DNA from: Bacterioplanoides sp965219715
GTDB taxonomy: Bacteria; Pseudomonadota; Gammaproteobacteria; Pseudomonadales; Oceanobacteraceae
Assembly (NCBI RefSeq): GCF_965219715.1
Contig: NZ_OZ244785.1
Location: 2,480,001 to 2,544,000 of the forward strand
Direction of reading: 5' to 3'
Length of the DNA: 64,000 nt
In this document: positions 7,977 to 16,169 of the stretch, one piece after another
Position numbering within the stretch: the stretch's first letter is position 1
How the letters are laid out: every line of letters starts with the position of its first letter
The notes under the pieces: generated by a model
The model's database searches: none
What the model saw: the letters and a program-made list of their open reading frames with translations, nothing else
What the model was told of the DNA's origin: nothing
Translations under genes and position numbers: made by a program

Positions 7977-8855
7977 TTAATTGGCGTTAAAGTGTTGAGC
8001 AACCAGGTCGGCAGCTTTGCTCACGTGCTCCGCCACGTCATAAAAATCGAATTGAGTAACGTCCGCCAGCCATTCGGCTGTTACGTTTTCACCAGCCGCC
8101 TGCAGATATTGTTTGGCTCCTGCTGGCAATGCCATCGCTTCAGAAGCAACCATTAACACGGGCTTATCCTGCTCTGCGGCGTGGGTGTGCGCGTTGTAAG
8201 TCAGCCATGGCTTCCAGGAGGCGACGTTAAACTGGTTGTCGTACTCCGGAATCAGACCACGACCAGCTTCAGTGTAATAAGGCGCCTGGAACATCAGCGA
8301 GTTTTCGTTAGTGGTACTGGCAGCTTCAATCAAAACGGCCTCATCGGCTGCTGCGGCTTCTTCACCCGCTTTAATCAGACCGTTAACACTGTCTTCACCG
8401 CCATAAATGGCATTAGCCAATTCGCGGTCATGTAACCATGGAGCAACGACTGCGGCCGCTTTTACTTTGTCATTCTGGTTAACCGCATCCAGCATATAAC
8501 CCGCGGAAGCACATACACCCATGCCGTAAATACGTGAGGCATCAATTTCCTCTAACGCTGAGACCGCATCAATAACGGCACGAATGTCGTCGGTTTTACG
8601 CGCCGGATCTTCCAGGAATTTCACGCCATCAGCCGACTGTCCCCAGCCGCGAAAATCGAATACCAAAGCAGCAAAGCCACGTTCAGATAATGCTTGTGCA
8701 TAAGTCGTTGGCATCTGTTCTTTTACCGTGGTCCAGGCACCGGTAATAATCGCCAAAGGCAGATTATTTTGTTCACCCTCTTTTTGTTCACCACCAGGCA
8801 GATACAGATTGGCAGCTAATTCACCAACAGAGGTTTTCAGAGTTAACGTTTTCAT
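7977..8855 (-). CDS. Alpha/beta hydrolase (dienelactone-hydrolase-like, YcjY type)
   Basis: The 292-residue cytosolic protein has the alpha/beta hydrolase core: 'LPLAIITGAW', 'GFAALVFDFRGWGQS' and the nucleophile elbow 'GMGVCASAGYM' near residue 115. A C-terminal 'AEHVSKAADLV' supplies the likely catalytic His. The nucleophile could be Cys115 (as in dienelactone hydrolases, G-x-C) or Ser117; the sequence does not decide. No export signal is seen. It lies between the quinone reductase-SnoaL fusion gene (upstream, 41-base gap) and the NTF2-like genes. Confidence 0.85.
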   Translation of the reverse strand: MKTLTLKTSVGELAANLYLPGGEQKEGEQNNLPLAIITGAWTTVKEQMPTTYAQALSERGFAALVFDFRGWGQSADGVKFLEDPARKTDDIRAVIDAVSALEEIDASRIYGMGVCASAGYMLDAVNQNDKVKAAAVVAPWLHDRELANAIYGGEDSVNGLIKAGEEAAAADEAVLIEAASTTNENSLMFQAPYYTEAGRGLIPEYDNQFNVASWKPWLTYNAHTHAAEQDKPVLMVASEAMALPAGAKQYLQAAGENVTAEWLADVTQFDFYDVAEHVSKAADLVAQHFNAN

Positions 8856-8896
8856 ACTTTGCTCCTGAGTTTTTTGAGTATTTTTATTGGGAAAAA

Positions 8897-9865
8897 TTAA
8901 ACCGGTTGAACCTGATAATCGTGAATCGTCACGGCACCGTGTTCGTCCAGCGTTACCTGCCAGGTTTCGTTCACCAGCAAGTTGATGGCTTCACCGTTAA
9001 ATGGCGACTCAGGGAATGTCTCCGCCAATAAGCGAATGCGTAATTCGGTCTGATAACCGTCTTCGGTTTGTGACACTTCGATTTGCTCAACCTGATGATC
9101 ACAACCCGGTTTAAAGGTGCGGCGGGCTATTTCATACCAGGCGCTGAAGCCCTGATGGCCTTTGAATTTTCCTTCCGGCATATTCCAGTTCACATCCGGC
9201 GCTAAACGCTGGGTGAAGAACTCGTCACCCTCCGGTAGTTGGTCAAACTGTTCGAACCAGTCCGCAACAAACTGGCGGATTTTTTCTTCCGCCGAATCCT
9301 GAATGGTTTTGATCTCGCTGATCAGGCGGTTTGCATGGTCAACCGCACGTGCCTGCACATCCTCCAGCTTGTTATACACACCCGGGATATACACCATGCC
9401 GTGGGTGTAAACCGGCTTACGGTAATTCATACCGGCCAGGTAAGCGGTTTGCTGCAGTGGACGAATAAACTGCTCAATATTGAAGTGGTTGTAGCCCAGC
9501 GGATCGTAAGACTCTTGTGGACCACCTACAGTAAATGACAGGAACAGATCCTTGCCTTTTAACTTGTCGCCTTCAGCACCAAAAGCAAAGTTGAAAGCGA
9601 AGACATCATCCATCCACTTTTTCATCAGTGCTGGCATTGAGTACCAGTAGAACGGGAACTGCAGCACCACCACCTGAGCTTCGATCAGCGCTTGCTGCTC
9701 AGCTTCGATATTAATGTTGTAGTCCGGATACAAGGCGTCCAGGCGACGGATCTCAACTTGCTCAAGGCCAGAGCTGAGTTGCTCAAGAATCACCGTGTTG
9801 GTATGGGATTGCTCCAGATTTGGATGACCTGAAATTACCAATACCTTAGAACCAACCTTACTCAT
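8897..9865 (-). CDS. NAD(P)H:quinone oxidoreductase-like flavoprotein fused to a SnoaL-like domain
   Basis: The 322-residue protein has two parts. Residues ~5-195 are a flavodoxin-like NAD(P)H dehydrogenase (quinone) domain: 'VLVISGHPNLEQSHTN', 'VVLQFPFYWYSMPALMKKW' and 'GGPQESYDPLGYNHF'. This family binds FAD/FMN and makes two-electron reductions of quinones. Residues ~200-322 are an NTF2/SnoaL-like domain ('VNWNMPEGKFKGHQGFSAWYEI', landmark 'VNWNMPEGKFKG'). Stand-alone family members end near residue 195, so this is a fusion. The gene is first in a minus-strand operon and divergent from a LysR gene with a clean palindrome between them. Confidence 0.88.
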   Translation of the reverse strand: MSKVGSKVLVISGHPNLEQSHTNTVILEQLSSGLEQVEIRRLDALYPDYNINIEAEQQALIEAQVVVLQFPFYWYSMPALMKKWMDDVFAFNFAFGAEGDKLKGKDLFLSFTVGGPQESYDPLGYNHFNIEQFIRPLQQTAYLAGMNYRKPVYTHGMVYIPGVYNKLEDVQARAVDHANRLISEIKTIQDSAEEKIRQFVADWFEQFDQLPEGDEFFTQRLAPDVNWNMPEGKFKGHQGFSAWYEIARRTFKPGCDHQVEQIEVSQTEDGYQTELRIRLLAETFPESPFNGEAINLLVNETWQVTLDEHGAVTIHDYQVQPV

Positions 9866-9954
9866 AACAACCTCTGCATGTCTCTGCGTTTTGATTTGAT
9901 AACTGCAGTCTATGCCTGAGCATGAGTAAGTTTTAGACCATCAAACCCTACTGG

Positions 9955-9977
9955 ATTGTTAGCCAATACCTAACAAT
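9955..9977. promoter_or_regulatory. LysR-type operator palindrome
   Basis: ATTGTTAG-N7-CTAACAAT is a perfect 8-bp-arm inverted repeat located 53 bases before the LysR start codon and 89 bases before the divergent oxidoreductase start. Its size and position fit the recognition site of the adjacent LysR protein. Confidence 0.6.
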
Positions 9978-10029
9978 GGTAAATTCAATTCAGATCAATC
10001 AGTTACAGCCTGAATGGCAGGAATCGGTT

Positions 10030-10941
10030 ATGAAAGGCGCCACCTTTAATCAACTCACCATCTTTCAGAGTATTGTGCGCGAGGGCAGTATTCGTGGGGC
10101 CGCACGCAAACTGGAGATGGCACCGCCATCGGTCAGCCAGGCACTGAAGCTACTGGAAGCCGAGGTTGGCCTACCGCTGTTTACCCGCTCCACACGCCGG
10201 ATAGAATTAACCGAAGCTGGGCAGCTATTGCATCAGCGCACCAGCGGCGCGATTAATACGTTGGATTACGCCGTTGAAAGTATCCGTGATATGAACGAAC
10301 AACCGTCGGGCCGGGTCAGTATTACCCTGCCGAGGTTTGTGTTTCAGTTTTTTCTGAAACCCGTCTATGCCGAGTTCTGCCAGCGTTATCCCGATATTCA
10401 GCTGGAGATTTCTATTTCAGATAAAGCGGTGAATATTCTTGAAGAAGGTCATGATGCGGGTATCCGTTTTGGCAATCGGGTAGAGCCGGGCATGGTGGCA
10501 CGTCAGTTGACGGTACCGATGCACGAAGCGTTATTTGCTTCGGATGCCTACCTTGAGCAATACGGCACACCAAGATCACCGGCCGATTTACAAGCCCATA
10601 AACTGGTGCAATATCGCTTTATTGCCTCTAATCAATTGGCTCCCTTAATGCTGCAGGAAAATGGCCAGACCATTACCGTACAAATGCCGATAGGCCTGAT
10701 CGTTAACGATACCGACGCCATGGTCGATGCGGCCGAAAAAGGCATTGGTATTGGCCGGATTATTACTCCCATGATTCAGCAACAGCTGGATGATGGCATT
10801 GTAAAACCGGTATTAGAAAAACACTGGCAGCCGTATTCCGGCCTGTATGTGTATTTTGTGCAGAACAGTCAAAAGGCCCTGAGAGTCAGAGCCTTAATTG
10901 ATTTTTTAGTTGAAAAAGGAAGGGAGAGGCACGGAATTTAA
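10030..10941 (+). CDS. LysR-family transcriptional regulator
   Basis: The 303-residue protein has an N-terminal LysR HTH ('GSIRGAARKLEMAPPSVSQALK', landmark 'APPSVSQALKLLE') and an effector domain of the substrate-binding type ('GRVSITLPRFVFQFFLKPVY'). The start at 10030 is preferred: AGGA lies 7 bases upstream and the HTH begins ~15 residues later. The longer frame from 9976 would begin inside the palindromic operator. It is divergent from the quinone reductase-SnoaL gene and probably controls that four-gene run. Confidence 0.9.
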   Translation: MKGATFNQLTIFQSIVREGSIRGAARKLEMAPPSVSQALKLLEAEVGLPLFTRSTRRIELTEAGQLLHQRTSGAINTLDYAVESIRDMNEQPSGRVSITLPRFVFQFFLKPVYAEFCQRYPDIQLEISISDKAVNILEEGHDAGIRFGNRVEPGMVARQLTVPMHEALFASDAYLEQYGTPRSPADLQAHKLVQYRFIASNQLAPLMLQENGQTITVQMPIGLIVNDTDAMVDAAEKGIGIGRIITPMIQQQLDDGIVKPVLEKHWQPYSGLYVYFVQNSQKALRVRALIDFLVEKGRERHGI

Positions 10942-10942
10942 T

Positions 10943-11305
10943 TTATTTCGTACACTGAATTTCGACATTCCACGGAGAGTAGAAAGCCAAAAATGCCGAG
11001 GAAAAAATAACCGAATCAATGGCTGCATTAGCCACACCACCAACCAGACCATTTTTTAAGCGGAACTCCACTTCAGCAGACTTCCATGGCTTGCCACGAC
11101 AATCCCGGTAAAGGTTAGCAGGCTCGCTGACCTCAACCATGCCATTGATAATGGTGTGATGCCAATGTTGTACTTTTTCTCGTTTCAGCGGCCGATCCGG
11201 AACATCCTGAGTGAAAGTCATACTGGCACAGCCCGAGAGCACCGAAACAGATACAACTACAACGGCTAAACCCGCCTTCAGTGTTTTTTTATTTACTAGC
11301 ATCAC
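10943..11305 (-). CDS. Small lipoprotein of unknown function
   Basis: The 120-residue protein has a signal sequence with lipobox LSGC (Cys at residue 26). The mature part carries 'HWHHTIINGMVEVSEPANLYRDC' (landmark 'GMVEVSEPANLY') and a second hydrophobic stretch near 95-110. I do not recognise a named domain. Its ATG overlaps the stop of the upstream lipoprotein by four bases (ATGA), so the two are translationally coupled and probably work together in the envelope. Confidence 0.75.
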   Translation of the reverse strand: MMLVNKKTLKAGLAVVVVSVSVLSGCASMTFTQDVPDRPLKREKVQHWHHTIINGMVEVSEPANLYRDCRGKPWKSAEVEFRLKNGLVGGVANAAIDSVIFSSAFLAFYSPWNVEIQCTK

Positions 11306-11613
11306 GGTCTTTCCTCACACCAGACTTTGGCAGTACGAGGGAAATAAATCCCGATAGTCAGGGTTTGAAAAATCCAGTCAGATAAAGTGCTGACCGACTG
11401 CATTTGCATAACCCGGCGGCCCTGACAAATCTCAGTTGTATTGATCTGGTATTTATTGCGCAGCCCCCACCAGTAGTAATCTTTACTGCTCTGATAAGTG
11501 GGTTTAGTGGTAATTTTTTCGCCACCGTATGGCCGCATCGTGACACTGGAACACGCTGTGAGAAAACACAACATCAACAGCGCACTCAGCATTTTTATAT
11601 TGTTTTTTGTCAT
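11302..11613 (-). CDS. Small lipoprotein of unknown function
   Basis: The 103-residue protein has a lipoprotein signal with lipobox LTAC (Cys at residue 21). The mature part has 'TTEICQGRRVMQMQSVSTL' (shown as landmark 'EICQGRRVMQ') and two further Cys residues that could form a disulfide. No named family is recognised. It begins 22 bases downstream of the PhoQ-like gene stop on the same strand and overlaps the next lipoprotein by four bases, so it may belong to the regulator's transcript. Confidence 0.72.
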   Translation of the reverse strand: MTKNNIKMLSALLMLCFLTACSSVTMRPYGGEKITTKPTYQSSKDYYWWGLRNKYQINTTEICQGRRVMQMQSVSTLSDWIFQTLTIGIYFPRTAKVWCEERP

Positions 11614-11635
11614 ATATCCTTACCTGCCCAGATCA

Positions 11636-12979
11636 CTATTGTGGGAACGTTATTCTGAAGCAGGCCCCTCCTAAGGATGATTGTTCGATAATAAGTCCAG
11701 CCTGATAGCTATCAAGAATTTCCTTAACTAATGCCAGTCCCAGGCCCTGGCCGGCTTCCACAGTATCTAATCGGCGACCACGCTGCAATACCAGATTCCG
11801 CTGTTCTTCCGGTATCCCCCGACCATCGTCGGATACTGCAATAATCAGTTGTTGCGCCTCACTGCTCACCGCAACTTCAACCGTTTGATGACCGTATTTG
11901 CAGGCGTTATCAATCAGATTACCTAACACCTCCAGCAAGTCGTTTTCGTCACCACTGAAGATGGCTTGTTGCGCCACATCGAGATGAATAGCCATACCTT
12001 TGTGGGCATACACTTTGTCCATCGCCGAGCAAACCGATTGTAATAACGGCAACACGTCTATTTTCTGAATACTTAAACCAGAAGACCCCTGTACCGCGCG
12101 TTGCAGCTGATAACCGATGGTCGAATTCATTTTATCAATCTGATAACTGAGCTCATTTAACTCGGCTGTTTTCTCACGCTGCTGTTGTTCACTGATAATC
12201 CCGGACATCACCGTCAGCGGAGTTTTTAAACTGTGAGATAAATCCGCCAGTGTGTTGCGGTAACGCTCACGCTGCCCTTGCTCGGTATGAATCAAACGAT
12301 TCAGATTTGATGTCAGCGGTTTTAACTCTCGCGGATAATCTCCGGCCAATTCCGATTTTTGCCCTTGCTGAATCTCTTCCAGATCGGTGCTTACCTGACG
12401 TAATGGCTTCAGACCCCAGCGCAGAATTAAAAACTGCATTAACAAAATAAAACCCGACAAACTCAGTAACAGAATTGCCAGCTTTTGCTGATAAAGCTCA
12501 ACCTGTAAATACAGGTCCGACATACTCTCCAGCAGCACGATGTTATAAACCGGGCCGGTTTTTCCCGATTCAGACCAACTGACTCCAAAGCGGGCCATAA
12601 AATACTGATCATCCGCCCGGGCAACGGTGGAATAAATCCATTGCCCCTGGTCCGCCCAACTGTTGCTGGCCAGTGATAATGGCCGTGCCGATAATGACGA
12701 CCAGACCATAGTAGCGTCCGACTTTACCACCTGTGCGTACAATCCCGATTCCGGCTTATTAAAGCGGCGCTCCTGCAAAAATACCGGTAAATACAGCTGA
12801 CTGCTGTGATAATCCGCGACCGATAAAATCGAATAGCTGTGCAGTTTTAATCGTTCCTGCATGGCATTCAGCTGCGAACTGTAAAACGAATGCTGCAATA
12901 AAAACCCCAGGCCCGTCATTAATACGATCAACGTCAACGTCGAAAACGCCATCAGTCGTCCGATTAATGAGTTGAGCAT
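11636..12979 (-). CDS. PhoQ-like sensor histidine kinase
   Basis: The 447-residue membrane kinase has TM1 at ~8-30, a periplasmic domain at ~31-165 with acidic and aromatic patches, and TM2 at ~166-188. A HAMP-like linker and HisKA with His249 in 'LSHSLKTPL' follow. The HATPase shows the N-box 'NLIDNACKYG', 'DDGRGIPEE' and 'GQGLGLALV'. The variant 'HSLKTPL' and the overall size match the PhoQ group, which senses divalent cations, peptides or envelope state. The ligand is not predictable. It lies 8 bases after the response regulator gene. Confidence 0.88.
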   Translation of the reverse strand: MLNSLIGRLMAFSTLTLIVLMTGLGFLLQHSFYSSQLNAMQERLKLHSYSILSVADYHSSQLYLPVFLQERRFNKPESGLYAQVVKSDATMVWSSLSARPLSLASNSWADQGQWIYSTVARADDQYFMARFGVSWSESGKTGPVYNIVLLESMSDLYLQVELYQQKLAILLLSLSGFILLMQFLILRWGLKPLRQVSTDLEEIQQGQKSELAGDYPRELKPLTSNLNRLIHTEQGQRERYRNTLADLSHSLKTPLTVMSGIISEQQQREKTAELNELSYQIDKMNSTIGYQLQRAVQGSSGLSIQKIDVLPLLQSVCSAMDKVYAHKGMAIHLDVAQQAIFSGDENDLLEVLGNLIDNACKYGHQTVEVAVSSEAQQLIIAVSDDGRGIPEEQRNLVLQRGRRLDTVEAGQGLGLALVKEILDSYQAGLIIEQSSLGGACFRITFPQ

Positions 12980-12987
12980 ATCGTGCT

Positions 12988-13659
12988 TCAGCCTTGTTTC
13001 TGGAACTGATAACCACGACCACGCAAGGTAACAATCGGCGCAAAGCCATTATCACCTGCGAGTTTTTTCCGTAACCGGCCAACCAGCACTTCGATCACAT
13101 TACTGTCACGCTCAAAATCCTGATCGTACAAATAATCGGTTAATACCGTTTTAGATATCACTTCACCGCTGCGACGCATCATGTATTCGAGAATCTTGTA
13201 TTCGAACGCCGTCAGATCCATCAGCTCGTTATTCAGAGTAACTTGCTGAGTGGTCAGATCCAGCTCCAGAGGGCCAGCCTCTAAGGTATTACTGTTACCT
13301 GTGGTACGGCGTAACAACGCCCGGCAGCGAGCCGCCAGTTCCTCAATATGGAACGGCTTTTCCATATAATCATCTGCACCGGCATCCAGCCCTTCGACCC
13401 GCGATTTCCAGCCATTTCGTGCCGTTAAAATCAGAATCGGAAACTTACAACCGTCGGTACGCAAGCGGCGAATTAATTCAATGCCATCAATTTTCGGCAG
13501 ACCCAGATCGATAACAGCCATATCAAATGGGTATTCGCTGGCGTGAAAATATCCTTCCATACCATCGGCGGCCTGCTGGCAGTTAAAGCCATTCTGTTCC
13601 AGCTGTTGCACCAGCTGCTGGCGCAGCAGCTGGTCATCCTCAACGATCAGAATTTTCAT
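12988..13659 (-). CDS. PhoP-like OmpR-family response regulator
   Basis: The 223-residue protein has a receiver domain (1-115: acidic pair 'EDD', phosphoacceptor Asp51 in 'VIDLGLPKIDG', Lys in 'YMEKPFH') and a C-terminal OmpR winged helix ('LTAFEYKILEYMMRRSGEVISK', landmark 'LTAFEYKILEYM'; 'VEVLVGRLRKKL'-type 'IEVLVGRLRKKL'). It pairs with the sensor kinase immediately downstream. Its start overlaps the end of the PepSY-like gene by 20 bases, so the three genes form one transcript. Confidence 0.92.
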   Translation of the reverse strand: MKILIVEDDQLLRQQLVQQLEQNGFNCQQAADGMEGYFHASEYPFDMAVIDLGLPKIDGIELIRRLRTDGCKFPILILTARNGWKSRVEGLDAGADDYMEKPFHIEELAARCRALLRRTTGNSNTLEAGPLELDLTTQQVTLNNELMDLTAFEYKILEYMMRRSGEVISKTVLTDYLYDQDFERDSNVIEVLVGRLRKKLAGDNGFAPIVTLRGRGYQFQKQG

Positions 13660-14188
13660 CGCTTGTCTCCTTGTCGGTTTGCGGCTGCGCGGGTGCTAAC
13701 GGTGGACGATCTTCAAGCAACGTTCCGTCAGCAGCATCCATATAAAAACTCGAAATAGAGCCCTGCTCCGACAGCAACTTAATGCTGTAAGCCGTAGGCT
13801 GAGTATCCAGTAACTGAATTCGCAGAACCTCGCCCGGGAATAATAAGGTCAGCAGACGCGCCGCTTCGGTGGGAGAGATTACATGGGTAGGTAAGGTGGC
13901 AACTTCGGGGGCTTCATGAACAACGGGGGCGCTATGCTGGCTGCCCTGGATACGTTGCTCCATCCAACGGCTGACCGGTGTAACAACCTGCTCCAGCCAC
14001 TCAGTTTTAATAACCGGCTCTTCAACCCATTTGCCATCAGTGTTGTTGTCGGCCACGGCCGTTGGCGCAACAGCCAGCATCAGCGCAATGGTTAAACTGC
14101 GCTTGCAACAGCAAATGAACATTAACAGGGTTTGACAGGCTCTGAGCATCACCAGTCCCGATATTGAAGTATGTGCATGATAACCCAT
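13640..14188 (-). CDS. Exported PepSY-like protein upstream of the PhoP/PhoQ-like pair
   Basis: Up to 182 residues. Near residue 35 a hydrophobic segment 'SLTIALMLAVAPTAVADNN' looks like a Sec signal peptide. Near residues 105-160 is a PepSY-type domain ('ISPTEAARLLTLLFPGEVLRI', landmark 'ISPTEAARLL'; 'SSFYMDAADGTLL'). The C-terminus is Pro/Glu/Asp-rich and disordered-looking. The start is uncertain: ATG at 14188 or 14149. PepSY domains often act as inhibitors or ligand sensors. Being first in an operon with a two-component system suggests it tunes the kinase in the periplasm, which is inference. Confidence 0.75.
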   Translation of the reverse strand: MGYHAHTSISGLVMLRACQTLLMFICCCKRSLTIALMLAVAPTAVADNNTDGKWVEEPVIKTEWLEQVVTPVSRWMEQRIQGSQHSAPVVHEAPEVATLPTHVISPTEAARLLTLLFPGEVLRIQLLDTQPTAYSIKLLSEQGSISSFYMDAADGTLLEDRPPLAPAQPQTDKETSDENSDR

Positions 14189-14317
14189 TTATCTGAACTT
14201 CCGCTGAATCCTTTATTCAGGACGCCAATCCCGTGATTCAGATTCTGTTCAGCCAGCGCCTTTATGATGATGCCTATCATGGAGATGTTATTGCTCACTC
14301 AGGCTCAGGAGAAACTT

Positions 14318-14476
14318 ATGCACCACGCCTATTACGATAATCTATTGCAGGTTCAGCAGCAGACTCGCAAGCGGGTACAGCGAAACCGTGCCGTACACAA
14401 TAACAACGGCAAAAGCACTCAATTGCCGCCTGTCGGCAAACTGGTATCTGCCAGTGCGACAGTAACCTTTAACTGA
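14318..14476 (+). CDS. Possible 52-residue basic small protein
   Basis: An ATG at 14318 is preceded by AGGAGA with ideal spacing and opens a 52-residue frame, rich in Gln, Arg and Asn ('QQQTRKRVQRNRAVHNNN'). It has no membrane segment and no recognised family. It is divergent from the PepSY-phoP-phoQ-like operon. The strong ribosome site is the main argument that it is real; the longer frame from 14264 has no such site. Confidence 0.5.
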   Translation: MHHAYYDNLLQVQQQTRKRVQRNRAVHNNNGKSTQLPPVGKLVSASATVTFN

Positions 14477-14656
14477 CAATTAAATCATCATTTCCCGGCA
14501 CGACACAAATTGCGGGGTATGACAGATACCAGTGCTTGCCGAGCATAAGCATTCACTAAATCATCGATATTGAAAATTTTATTATTAGCTTCAGATGAGG
14601 ATTGGTCTAAAATAATGACTAATTAATCAAAAATCTCATGGACCGATCCGGATAAC

Positions 14657-16165
14657 ATGATGCCTGCTCTCCAGACCATCAATCATCAACACAAATCCCA
14701 TGCCCATGTCCGGGTCATATTTATCCTCTTTATTGTTACCTTTCTGATTCTGGTTAACCTCAGCCTGTCGACCACACGTGCCATCGAAAACCTCAACAAT
14801 GAATGGCATAACTACAGCGACCAGACCCAGCATAAATTTCACCTGATCAGCCAGATCCGTGCTTCGCTTGGCTACACCGGGTTTATCCATCACTTTAAAA
14901 ACTACGTAATCCGTCGAGATGCCAACTATCTGGTACAGGCTCAACAATCGATGGCCGATACTCAGGAATTGTTACGCCAGTACCTGAAGTTACCGATTCA
15001 TCAGGAAGAAATGCACGCCCTGAATGGCCTGGCCAGTGTTATAGGAAACTACAAACTGAAACTGCAGGATATCAATCACGCACAGGTCGCCAGACTGAGT
15101 ATCAGTGAGCTTGATGCGCGCGTCCGCGTTGATGACAGTTCCGCAGCGATGGCGCTGGCAACCCTCAACATGCGTCTCGAGAACAACTATCACAAGATCA
15201 AACAGCAAACTGATGATCTGCTGGATACGGCTCAAAATCGGGTACAGATTCTGACCTGGCTGGGTATTCCGGCACTGATTATTTTTACGCTGTACAGCAG
15301 TTATCTGGTGGTGCGCACCACCTCCGCCAGAAACAATCTTGAGACGTTGTTTTCAGTCATTCCTGACGGCTTACTGGTCGTCGACAGCAGCGGAAAAATC
15401 ATTCGGGTGAACCCAAAGGTCAGCGAAATTTTTGGTTACAGCGAAGATGAAATCAAACGCAAAGTGATACGCGATCTGGTGGATCACGATATTGTTGGCC
15501 GAGGTGAACAAACTGAACCGTTGTCTTTTTCCGGCTGTGGCAGTGAGCATTTTCAAGGCACCCATAAAAATGGCGAGATCCTGCCGCTGGATATTGAAGT
15601 AGCATCGTTCCCGGATAAAAAGGACGCACATACCATCGCCGTTATCCGCTCACGCAAAGAAGAACTGGAATTAAAACAACGCTCAGAAACAGACCATCTG
15701 ACAGGTACCCGTAACCGTTCGGGTATCGATCGCCGTTTCTGTAATGAGATTGAACGCAGCCTGCGCTATCAACACAACATGTCATTAATCCTGATAGACA
15801 TTGATCACTTTAAACCGATTAATGACATCCTTGGCCACCAGGCTGGCGACAATATTATCCGTGTCATTGCCGATCTGCTGGTGACCAACTCACGACCATC
15901 CGATGTGATTGGCCGCTGGGGTGGCGATGAATTCTGTATTATTTGTCCGGAAACCAATGCCGAGGAAGCCGCTGAACTGGCGCGACGCCTGCAACTGCAG
16001 CTACAACAATTCCCGATCGAACACCCGGTAACGGGTAACCCGCCGACCCTAAGTATTGGTATTTCCGAACTGCAACCGGGTGATACTCAGGACAGCATGT
16101 TCTCACGCGCAGATGCGCAACTGTATAAATCCAAAGAGCGTGGCCGTAACAGCATCAGCGCCTGA
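14657..16165 (+). CDS. Membrane diguanylate cyclase with PAS and GGDEF domains
   Basis: The 502-residue protein makes the second messenger cyclic di-GMP. It has TM1 (~18-36), a helical periplasmic domain (~40-195), TM2 (~198-218), a PAS domain (~225-335: 'LFSVIPDGLLVVDSSGKIIRVN', landmark 'SVIPDGLLVVD') and a GGDEF domain (~345-500). The active-site GGDEF is intact at residues 422-426 (RWGGDEF). The product-inhibition I-site RxxD is present at 413-416, exactly five residues before it. It is therefore predicted active and feedback-inhibited. It stands alone on the plus strand. Confidence 0.95.
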   Translation: MMPALQTINHQHKSHAHVRVIFILFIVTFLILVNLSLSTTRAIENLNNEWHNYSDQTQHKFHLISQIRASLGYTGFIHHFKNYVIRRDANYLVQAQQSMADTQELLRQYLKLPIHQEEMHALNGLASVIGNYKLKLQDINHAQVARLSISELDARVRVDDSSAAMALATLNMRLENNYHKIKQQTDDLLDTAQNRVQILTWLGIPALIIFTLYSSYLVVRTTSARNNLETLFSVIPDGLLVVDSSGKIIRVNPKVSEIFGYSEDEIKRKVIRDLVDHDIVGRGEQTEPLSFSGCGSEHFQGTHKNGEILPLDIEVASFPDKKDAHTIAVIRSRKEELELKQRSETDHLTGTRNRSGIDRRFCNEIERSLRYQHNMSLILIDIDHFKPINDILGHQAGDNIIRVIADLLVTNSRPSDVIGRWGGDEFCIICPETNAEEAAELARRLQLQLQQFPIEHPVTGNPPTLSIGISELQPGDTQDSMFSRADAQLYKSKERGRNSISA

Positions 16166-16169
16166 CGGT

